Shown: in pieces, positions 1 through 4,993 of the stretch
How positions within the stretch are numbered: position 1 is the first letter of the stretch
Layout of the letters: each line of letters opens with the position of its first letter
Source of the DNA: a bacterium MnTg04
Lineage (GTDB): Bacteria > Pseudomonadota > Gammaproteobacteria > Steroidobacterales > MnTg04
Reading direction: 5' to 3'
DNA length: 9,355 bases
NCBI GenBank assembly: GCA_008975185.1
Contig: BFAU01000151.1
Coordinates: forward strand, 1 to 9,355
Notes under the pieces: model-generated
Seen by the model: only the letters and a program-made list of their open reading frames with translations
Databases searched by the model: none
What the model was told of the DNA's origin: nothing
Made by a program: the position numbers and the translations under genes

Positions 1-1
1 A

Positions 2-1369
2 GACGAGTGTCGTTCGCGACAGTACGCGCAACTCGGCGTGTTCATGAGTGCGCACTGCCACATCCTGCTGGCCTTATGGGACGGCAAAGACACTGAAAAG
101 CTTGGCGGTACCGCGCAGGTCGTGCGTTTTCACCACGATGACGTCATGCCCGGCTACACGCCGACATCCACGCCCAGCGGACTGATACTTGCCGATGACG
201 AGAGCGATCTCGTCTACCATCTCGTCTGTTCGCGAAACCGGCCCGATGGACAGCCCGCCGAAGCTCTCCAGGCGCTGGATTACTGGTGGTATACCCTCGA
301 CAAGGAGGAGCCACGCTTGAAGCGCATCCCGGAACGGCACCGCCGCGTGTTTAGCCATACCAGTGACTTTACCCGCGATGCGCTGACCCACGCCGATCGA
401 ATTCGCGACGAAGCGTATCCGTTGCTCGACAGGGAGGATATTGCGAGCCTGCCCGCGGGCGTGCGCGACATCGACCATGTTTTTCGTGCCGCGGACTGGC
501 TCGCAATCCATTTTCGAAAGCAAGTTTTGTTAGCGTTGCAGGCAACGCACTTGCTCGCGATGCTGATGGGTCTGATGTACATCATCTATTCGGATCTGCT
601 GCCAAAACGGTATTTCCTTTATGCGTTCCTCGGCTTCTTCATCCTGGCCGGGGTTATCCATATCATTGGCGCTCGAAAGTTCTGGCACCGGAAGTACCTG
701 GATTACAGAACGCTGGCCGAGGGACTGCGGGTGCAACTTTATTGGGCGGCGGCAGGCGTAACGAGCGGCAACCTGTCCAAGTTTTCACACGATAATTTTT
801 TGCAGACTCAGGATCCGGACCTCGGCTGGATCCGCAACGTCATGCGCGTTGCCGGCACGGAATGCGACGCATCGGCGCATGACAGCCCGGCCGGGCTCGA
901 TTTCACCCTGAAGGAGTGGCTGGGCGACAAGGACTCAGGCCAGCTCAGTTATTACCGTCGCAAGGGCGAGGAGTGTGCCCGTCGTTACCAGCGCACCGAG
1001 CGCATGGCGAAAATCGTTCTGGCGATAGGCTTTGCCGCCATCGCCCTTTTCATCCTGATGAGCGCCGAAGTAGGGGAACTGGTGCGCGATCCCGTCGTAG
1101 TCTTGATGGGGGTCATGTTGCTGCTGGTGGCCATTCGTCAATCCTACGGATTCAGCATCGCCGATGCAGAGCTTATCAAGCAATACCAGTTCATGTACCG
1201 GATATTTCGCAACGCGCGGCGGCGCATCGATGACGCCGGCAACGATGAAGAACGGCGGCGCATACTTCGCGCGCTCGGGGAAGCTGCGCTGGGAGAACAT
1301 GCGCAATGGATCCTGATGCATCGCGAACGCTCACTCGAGCAAGGCGAAATCTGGCGCATGGGCAGTTAG
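2..1369 (+). CDS. Probable SLOG-domain membrane protein with SLATT-like four-helix region, 5' partial
   Basis: The reading frame is open to the window edge, so the true start lies upstream; GTG at 38 or ATG at 44 would cut a domain in half. Numbering from GTG 38, the first 35 residues (hydrophobic strand HILLALWDGK, then GGTAQVVRF) look like the end of a Rossmann-like SLOG/LOG domain, a family that binds or senses nucleotides. Next come DLVYHLVCSRNRPDG (57-71) and a helical linker. Hydrophobic segments lie at about 163-184, 192-212, 323-341 and 352-366, giving two hairpins of two helices each. LDYRTLAEGLRVQLYW (221-236) after helix 2 and a charged tail ending LGEAALGEHAQWILMHRERS (413-432) resemble the SLATT type, predicted membrane or pore effectors of nucleotide-dependent conflict systems. 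Inferred role: an inner-membrane effector gated by a nucleotide signal, perhaps in phage defence. The family call is by eye. No neighbouring nucleotide cyclase or synthase is in view, and no clear terminator follows. Confidence 0.62.
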   Translation, partial: DECRSRQYAQLGVFMSAHCHILLALWDGKDTEKLGGTAQVVRFHHDDVMPGYTPTSTPSGLILADDESDLVYHLVCSRNRPDGQPAEALQALDYWWYTLDKEEPRLKRIPERHRRVFSHTSDFTRDALTHADRIRDEAYPLLDREDIASLPAGVRDIDHVFRAADWLAIHFRKQVLLALQATHLLAMLMGLMYIIYSDLLPKRYFLYAFLGFFILAGVIHIIGARKFWHRKYLDYRTLAEGLRVQLYWAAAGVTSGNLSKFSHDNFLQTQDPDLGWIRNVMRVAGTECDASAHDSPAGLDFTLKEWLGDKDSGQLSYYRRKGEECARRYQRTERMAKIVLAIGFAAIALFILMSAEVGELVRDPVVVLMGVMLLLVAIRQSYGFSIADAELIKQYQFMYRIFRNARRRIDDAGNDEERRRILRALGEAALGEHAQWILMHRERSLEQGEIWRMGS

Positions 1370-1461
1370 CGACTTCGGGACAGGTCAACTTGTCAGTACC
1401 CCGCGAATGGATAGCTGCAAAGGTCATGCCTTGGCCGTAAACCGGCACCTAAGCTATTGAT

Positions 1462-1490
1462 TTGTCATGTGGCGTCATCTCGGCTAGGAT
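1462..1490 (+). promoter_or_regulatory. Candidate sigma70 promoter for the tRNA-His gene
   Basis: TTGTCA (1462-1467, five of six consensus bases) and TAGGAT (1485-1490, four of six) are separated by 17 bases. The predicted start is near 1497, about 55 bases before the tRNA. It is followed by a GC-rich discriminator (GCCGGCCGCGCC), typical of stringently controlled stable-RNA promoters. The rest of 1370-1552 shows no gene. Confidence 0.55.
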
Positions 1491-1552
1491 GCCGGCCGCG
1501 CCAGATAGAGGAAAAACAGGTAAAATAACCGACACAGCCACAAAAAAATTAT

Positions 1553-1629
1553 GGTGGGCGTAGCTCAGTTGGTAGAGCCCCGGATTGTGATTCCGGTGGT
1601 CGTGGGTTCGAGCCCCATCGTCCACCCCA
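1553..1629 (+). tRNA. tRNA-His (anticodon GTG)
   Basis: A full cloverleaf can be drawn. Acceptor strands 1554-1560 and 1619-1625 pair with one G-T. The extra G(-1) at 1553, the hallmark of tRNA-His, pairs with discriminator C1626, and CCA is encoded at 1627-1629. The D arm is GCTC/GAGC, the anticodon arm CCGGA-TTGTGAT-TCCGG has GTG at 1587-1589, and the T arm has TTCGAGC in its loop. It reads the histidine codons CAC and CAT. A run of seven T (1632-1638) follows the CCA end. Part of the gene is repeated in damaged form about 100 bases downstream. Confidence 0.97.
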
Positions 1630-1650
1630 AATTTTTTTAGCGAAGGCACG

Positions 1651-1710
1651 GAGGGCGTAGCGGGGCCGCGCAGCGGCAGGGTAGAGCCCCGGATTGTGAT
1701 TCCGGTGGTC
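1651..1710 (+). pseudogene. Partial tRNA-His copy with a hairpin in place of the D-loop
   Basis: Bases 1651-1661 match 1554-1564 of tRNA-His in 10 of 11 positions, and 1680-1710 match 1571-1601 in all 31. Between them the six bases TCAGTT of the real D-loop are replaced by 18 bases (1662-1679), so the D-stem can no longer form. The new sequence includes a perfect short hairpin, GCCGC-GCA-GCGGC (1665-1677). The anticodon arm with GTG is intact, but the T arm, 3' acceptor strand and CCA are missing: after 1710 the sequence diverges completely. It cannot be an ordinary tRNA. Likely origins are duplication plus insertion, or a scar of an element that used tRNA-His. A small tRNA-like RNA is possible but has no direct support. 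Confidence 0.8.
1665..1677 (+). repeat. GC-rich hairpin inside the tRNA-His remnant
   Basis: This is a perfect 5-bp inverted repeat, GCCGC / GCGGC, with loop GCA. It occupies the place of the D-loop in the partial tRNA-His copy and is absent from the intact gene. No T-run follows, so it is not an intrinsic terminator. Confidence 0.6.
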
Positions 1711-1755
1711 CAGGGAATGACAGAATAACGAGAAAGCGATTTAGCAAGGAATTTT

Positions 1756-1831
1756 GGGGGACTAGCTCAATTGGCAGAGCATCGGACTCTTAATCCGCAG
1801 GTTCGGGGTTCGATTCCCCGGTTCCCCACCA
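1756..1831 (+). tRNA. tRNA-Lys (anticodon CTT)
   Basis: This 76-base cloverleaf has acceptor strands GGGGGAC (1756-1762) and GTTCCCC (1821-1827) with one G-T pair, discriminator A1828 and encoded CCA (1829-1831). The D arm is GCTC/GAGC. The anticodon loop is CTCTTAA with CTT at 1789-1791, so it reads AAG. The T arm is CGGGG-TTCGATT-CCCCG. The outermost anticodon-stem pair, positions 27 and 43 (T1782 and C1798), is mismatched. It has no clear promoter of its own, so it may be read from the tRNA-His promoter. The sequence turns A+T-rich immediately after the CCA end. Confidence 0.96.
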
Positions 1832-2033
1832 ATTTCATAATATAAAACAATAAGTTAAGATATTTTGATAGACGAATTATTTCGCTTGTTTCCATCGGAC
1901 AAACCGTTTTCTACATAATCCGGGAAATTCGCGTCCTTTGTACCCATATTGTTGAAGAAATCGAGGTGTGTTTTTGCTCACATCCGTGGAGTATGTAACT
2001 TGTGTACAATGAGTGTGCCGGAGGCGAGCAACC
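1832..2033. other. A+T-rich stretch without a convincing gene
   Basis: The 200 bases between tRNA-Lys and the antitoxin gene are clearly richer in A+T than the flanks, especially 1832-1890. I see no RNA gene, no repeat of the tRNA-Lys 3' end and no recognisable protein on either strand. A minus-strand frame crosses here into the antitoxin gene, but its product is not recognisable. The right end should hold the promoter of the toxin-antitoxin pair. The rest may be degraded island DNA. Confidence 0.5.
2000..2010 (+). promoter_or_regulatory. Candidate -10 and short palindrome before the antitoxin-toxin pair
   Basis: TACAAT (2005-2010) resembles a -10 element and would start transcription near 2017, just before the ribosome site at 2020-2024. 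It overlaps TTGT-gt-ACAA (2000-2009), a short palindrome that could be an autoregulatory operator as in many toxin-antitoxin pairs. No good -35 is seen at the right distance, so the call is weak. Confidence 0.3.
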
Positions 2034-2306
2034 ATGAGACACCTTTGGAATCTGTTGTTTACACGTAAGGTCCCGTCATCGCGACTTTGTGTGTTTCTGA
2101 GCTTTGATGACAAGGCTGGCGTTTGGTTTGTCAGCAAGTCAGACGTGCCCGGGCTGAACGCTGAATCCGCATCCCAGGACGAGTTGATCGCAATCGTCAG
2201 GCAGTTGGTTCCCGAATTGCTAAAACTCAACGAAAGACGAGACGACGGATTCGCACCAGAGGGTCTGGTCGTGCGCTCGCAAATCCAGTTGCCCCTTGCG
2301 TCTTGA
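2034..2306 (+). CDS. HicB-like antitoxin, DUF1902 family
   Basis: A 90-residue protein. ATG 2034 is chosen over the in-frame GTG at 2013 because GGAGG (2020-2024) stands nine bases upstream. Residues about 18-66 fit the DUF1902/HicB-like fold: a strand ending in D-K-A-G-V-W, then S-K-S-D-V-P-G-L, an acidic turn, and helix ELIAIVRQLVPELLKLN. This family often sits beside HicA toxins, binding and blocking the toxin. No helix-turn-helix or ribbon-helix-helix region is evident; the 20 or so residues after the helix are strand-like (GLVVRSQIQLPL). The toxin gene follows after three bases. The order antitoxin-toxin is the reverse of classical hicAB. Function is inferred from family resemblance and gene pairing. 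Confidence 0.75.
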   Translation: MRHLWNLLFTRKVPSSRLCVFLSFDDKAGVWFVSKSDVPGLNAESASQDELIAIVRQLVPELLKLNERRDDGFAPEGLVVRSQIQLPLAS

Positions 2307-2309
2307 CGT

Positions 2310-2507
2310 GTGGGCAGCAGTTACACGCGGGACGTAAAGAGGATTTTACGGGCGAACGGCTGCAGCTGTGCCCGGCGTGGCAAAGGCAGTCACGAGATTT
2401 GGTACAGTCCGATTTCAGAAAGGTACTTTACCGTCGTCGTTGGCTGTAAGAATCGGCACACCGCAAATGGGAGCTTGAAGGACGCAGGCGTAGACGAGCG
2501 GGTGTAA
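2310..2507 (+). CDS. HicA-like mRNA interferase toxin
   Basis: A 65-residue protein starting at GTG 2310, three bases after the antitoxin stop. There is no clear ribosome site of its own, so translation is probably coupled. The HicA pattern (small dsRBD-like fold) is visible: TRDVKRILRANGCS (6-19), then RRGKGSHEIWYSP (22-34) with the GSH motif whose histidine (His28) is the expected catalytic residue, a strand FTVVVG, and the terminal motif RHTANGSLKDAGV (49-61). HicA toxins cut mRNA and so stop translation; this is family knowledge, not shown here. Length fits the family, no frameshift is seen, and an intrinsic terminator follows 30 bases later. The pair should form a type II toxin-antitoxin module. 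Confidence 0.82.
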   Translation: MGSSYTRDVKRILRANGCSCARRGKGSHEIWYSPISERYFTVVVGCKNRHTANGSLKDAGVDERV

Positions 2508-2536
2508 CCGGTCTAAATCATTCCAAACACAAAAAG

Positions 2537-2557
2537 CAGCGCCGGACGCTGTTTTTT
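2537..2557 (+). terminator. Intrinsic terminator after the toxin gene
   Basis: CAGCG (2537-2541), loop CCGGA and CGCTG (2547-2551) form a perfect 5-bp stem followed directly by six T (2552-2557). A run of five A precedes it (2531-2535). It separates the toxin-antitoxin unit from the tRNA-Leu promoter. Confidence 0.8.
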
Positions 2558-2660
2558 CTTTGTTGCGCAGGACGTTTCGGGCGGGGAATCATTGCGGCGC
2601 AACGCATACTAAAGTGATAGACTGCGCGCCGTTTGGCTATCCGGCGGCTTACCCGCTGGG

Positions 2661-2666
2661 TATAAT
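2661..2666 (+). promoter_or_regulatory. -10 element of the tRNA-Leu/tig promoter
   Basis: A perfect TATAAT predicts a start near 2673, about 40 bases before tRNA-Leu. A good -35 is lacking at 16-18 bases; TTGGCT (2633-2638) lies 22 bases upstream, which is too far. No other promoter is obvious before tig, so this one may drive both genes. Confidence 0.5.
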
Positions 2667-2713
2667 TCGCTGCCCGGTGCGGCCATGGGTTGCGCAGGAG
2701 ATGGACAGTTTCA

Positions 2714-2800
2714 GCGAAAGTGGCGGAACTGGTAGACGCGCAGGGTTTAGGTCCCTGTGGGGTAAAACCCGTGAGAGTTCGAGTCTCTCCTTTGGCACCA
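2714..2800 (+). tRNA. tRNA-Leu (anticodon TAG)
   Basis: An 87-base class II tRNA with a long variable arm (GGG-GTAAAA-CCC, around 2760-2770). The anticodon arm is CAGGG-TTTAGGT-CCCTG with TAG at 2748-2750, and the T arm is GAGAG-TTCGAGT-CTCTC. Discriminator A2797 and an encoded CCA (2798-2800) follow. In the acceptor stem (2714-2720 with 2790-2796) six of seven pairs form, but position 3 is G2716 opposite G2794, a G-G mismatch. tRNA-Leu just upstream of tig is a known arrangement in Pseudomonas-type genomes. Confidence 0.95.
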
Positions 2801-2811
2801 GACAGGCGGGA

Positions 2812-2831
2812 CGATGGCGGCAAAGCCATCG
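2812..2831 (+). promoter_or_regulatory. Hairpin between tRNA-Leu and tig
   Basis: CGATGGC (2812-2818) and GCCATCG (2825-2831) form a perfect 7-bp stem with loop GGCAAA, 11 bases after the tRNA CCA end and 30 bases before the tig start. No T-run follows, so it is probably not a strong terminator. It could protect the 5' end of tig mRNA after the tRNA is cut away, or attenuate read-through. The role is inferred. Confidence 0.5.
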
Positions 2832-2861
2832 ACCATTGTAAAAATTATGAGGAAAAACAAC

Positions 2862-4157
2862 ATGTTGGTGTCGGTAGAAACGACCCAGGGTCTGGAACGG
2901 CGCATGAAAGTGCAGGTTCCCGCCGAGCGTATCGAATCGGAGGTCGATCAGCGGCTGCGCAGGGTCGGAAAATCGGCCAAGCTCAAGGGCTTCCGGCCGG
3001 GCAAAGCGCCGATGAAAGTGATTCGCCAGCAATATGGCGGCGAAGTGCGCCGTGACGTGGTCGGCGAGGTCATGCAGCAGACTTATGCCGAAGCCATCGG
3101 CCAGGAAAAGCTGAGGCCGGCCAGCAACCCCAAGATCGAAACCGACGAAGTGGCTGAGGGCAAGGACCTCAAATATACGGCGGTGTTCGAAGTTTACCCG
3201 GAAATCGAAATCAAGGGCCTGTCATCCATCAAGGTTAACAAGCCCACGGCCGAAATCGTTGACCAGGATATCGATCGCATGCTGGAAAACCTGCGCAAGC
3301 AACGCGCCGCCTGGCAAAAGGTGGAACGCGCAGCCGGCGAAGGCGACCGGGTCATCATCGACTTTCGCGGGCGGATCGATGGCGAGGCCTTTGACGGGGG
3401 CAGCGGGGAAAAAGTCCCGATCGTCTGTGGCGAAGGGCAAATGCTGCCGGACTTCGAAAAGGGCCTGAGCGGAATCTCGGCCGGGGAATCGCGCACTTTT
3501 CCGGTCGTGTTCCCGGACGATTACAAAGCCACCATACTGGCCGGGAAAACCGCCGTGTTCGAAGCCAGCTGCGAATCCGTGGAGGAGCAGGTACTGCCCG
3601 AGCTGGATGCTGAGTTTTGCGCCGCCTTCGGGGTGAAAGAGGGCGGCCTCGAAAAACTGCGCGAAGAAGTCCGGCAAAACATGCAAACCGAACTCGATCA
3701 AAAAATTCAGGCCAGTCTGAAAGATCAGTTGCTGGACCAATTGCTAAAGGGAAACCCGGTCGAAATCCCCGCGGCGTTGATCGAAGAAGAGATTCACGCC
3801 ATGCAGCACAACGCGATGGAAAGGCTGGGAATCGAGGATCAAAGCCAGGCGCCGCCGAGTGAGGCATTCACGGAGCAGGCGCGCCGCCGGGTAGGCCTGG
3901 GACTGCTGATCAACGAAATCATCAAGTCCCAGAACCTGGAGATCGACAAGGCCAGGGTTGCAGAAAGACTCAAGCAGATCGCCGGGGGCTTCAGTGACCC
4001 GGATCAGGTTCTGCAGGCATATACCGGCAATCCCGGTATGATGAGCCAGGTCGAGATGATGGTCCTCGAACAACAGGCCGTGGATTGGGCGCTCGGGCAG
4101 GTACAGCAAACCGGCGAGGCCAGGAGTTTTAGCGAAATAATGGATTTCAAGGCCTGA
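2862..4157 (+). CDS. tig: Trigger factor, ribosome-associated chaperone and peptidyl-prolyl isomerase
   Basis: A 431-residue protein (E. coli 432), similar from its first residues (VSVETTQGLERR) to its end. It binds ribosomal protein L23 at the exit tunnel and shields nascent chains. The N-terminal domain carries the ribosome-binding signature GFRPGKAP (43-50). The FKBP-like isomerase domain spans about 150-245 (GDRVIIDFRGRIDGEAFDGG, then GQMLPDFEKGLSG). The rest is the helical chaperone domain, with VPAALIEEEI in the substrate cradle. Start choice: ATG 2862 has GAGGA (2849-2853) eight bases upstream and matches the family N-terminus. The in-frame ATGs at 2814 and 2847 would add residues unknown in the family, and 2814 lies inside a hairpin. 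It is followed by clpP after 38 bases, with which it is probably cotranscribed. Confidence 0.97.
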   Translation: MLVSVETTQGLERRMKVQVPAERIESEVDQRLRRVGKSAKLKGFRPGKAPMKVIRQQYGGEVRRDVVGEVMQQTYAEAIGQEKLRPASNPKIETDEVAEGKDLKYTAVFEVYPEIEIKGLSSIKVNKPTAEIVDQDIDRMLENLRKQRAAWQKVERAAGEGDRVIIDFRGRIDGEAFDGGSGEKVPIVCGEGQMLPDFEKGLSGISAGESRTFPVVFPDDYKATILAGKTAVFEASCESVEEQVLPELDAEFCAAFGVKEGGLEKLREEVRQNMQTELDQKIQASLKDQLLDQLLKGNPVEIPAALIEEEIHAMQHNAMERLGIEDQSQAPPSEAFTEQARRRVGLGLLINEIIKSQNLEIDKARVAERLKQIAGGFSDPDQVLQAYTGNPGMMSQVEMMVLEQQAVDWALGQVQQTGEARSFSEIMDFKA

Positions 4158-4195
4158 AACACAGCGCCACACAATCTTCAGCAAAGGCGGGACAC

Positions 4196-4852
4196 ATGAG
4201 CAAGATCGAAATGAACCTGGTGCCGATGGTCGTCGAGCAAACTGCCCGGGGTGAACGCGCCTATGACATTTATTCCCGGCTGCTCAAAGACCGCGTGGTG
4301 TTCATGGTCGGTACGGTCGAGGACCAGGTGGCAAACCTGATCGTCGCTCAGTTGCTCTACCTGGAATCGGAGAACGCGGATAAAGATATACACCTGTATA
4401 TCAATTCGCCGGGCGGTTCGGTCAGCGCCGGGCTGGCGATCTACGACACCATGCAGTTCGTTCGCCCGGACATCAGCACGATTTGCGTAGGCCAGGCCGC
4501 CAGCATGGGAGCCGTGTTGCTTGCCGGCGGCGAGAAAGGCAAGCGCTTTGCGTTGCCGCATTCGCGGATGATGATCCACCAGCCGGTCAGCGGCTTCCAT
4601 GGGCAGGCCTCGGATATCGATATCCACGCGAGAGAAGTGTTGCAGATGCGCGACCGCCTGAACGATATCCTGGCCAGCCACACCGGGCAGACTGTCGAAC
4701 AAGTCGCCAAAGACACCGACCGTGACAATTTCATGGGCGGAACCGAGGCGATCGAATACGGTCTTATCGATACGGTGCTTGAACGCCGTGGCAAGGCTGG
4801 AGACGATCCTGGAAAATCGCCAAAAAATATCGAAAAAATCAAGAAAAAATAA
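4196..4852 (+). CDS. clpP: ATP-dependent Clp protease proteolytic subunit
   Basis: A 218-residue serine peptidase that forms the double-ring chamber degrading proteins fed in by ClpX (or ClpA). The catalytic triad is visible: Ser103 in GQAASMGA, His128 in MMIHQP, and Asp177 in the DTDRDNF segment. The oligomer and oxyanion motifs YINSPGGSVSAG (68-79) and YDTMQF are intact. The N-terminus is short, with only a few residues before NLVPMV, so the propeptide is shorter than in E. coli. The C-terminus runs about 20 residues past the E. coli end in a Lys-rich tail (KSPKNIEKIKKK), encoded by an A-rich stretch. A purine-rich site AAAGG (4183-4187) precedes ATG 4196. clpX follows after 141 bases. Confidence 0.97.
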   Translation: MSKIEMNLVPMVVEQTARGERAYDIYSRLLKDRVVFMVGTVEDQVANLIVAQLLYLESENADKDIHLYINSPGGSVSAGLAIYDTMQFVRPDISTICVGQAASMGAVLLAGGEKGKRFALPHSRMMIHQPVSGFHGQASDIDIHAREVLQMRDRLNDILASHTGQTVEQVAKDTDRDNFMGGTEAIEYGLIDTVLERRGKAGDDPGKSPKNIEKIKKK

Positions 4853-4905
4853 CGAATCTTCAATGAGTTACCGCGAACTTCTCGGGAAAAACCGGTACTA
4901 TTTCT

Positions 4906-4935
4906 TTGCATGCCATGGGGTCGCCATGCTATACA
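4906..4935 (+). promoter_or_regulatory. Candidate extended -10 promoter for clpX
   Basis: TATACA (4930-4935) is preceded directly by TGC, the extended -10 signature, and a poor -35 (TTGCAT, 4906-4911) lies 18 bases upstream. The predicted start near 4942 leaves a leader of about 50 bases before clpX. It could let clpX be expressed apart from clpP. Confidence 0.35.
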
Positions 4936-4993
4936 GGCGAAAACCGGGCTTGCGGCAGCCAGAATAAGGGATTTTCTATACCGAGGACGGTGC

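Noticed and set aside
1619..1638. Terminator from the tRNA-His 3' end and the seven T
   Set aside because: The T-run has no separate hairpin before it; only the tRNA acceptor arm precedes, so a true terminator is doubtful.
1449..1649. Minus-strand frame of 66 codons across tRNA-His
   Set aside because: It is the antisense of the tRNA (the GARTHDHRNHNPGLYQLSYAHH-type peptide is a well-known false annotation).
1877..2230. Minus-strand frame of 117 codons overlapping the antitoxin gene
   Set aside because: Its product is not recognisable and half of it is the shadow of the HicB-like gene. A decayed gene in 1877-2012 cannot be fully excluded.
2518..2829. Minus-strand frame of 103 codons across tRNA-Leu
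   Set aside because: It is the antisense of the tRNA and its promoter region, with no protein family features.
4910..4993. Upstream in-frame ATG for clpX
   Set aside because: It would add 28 residues unlike any ClpX. ATG 4994 has a good ribosome site and the family N-terminus.
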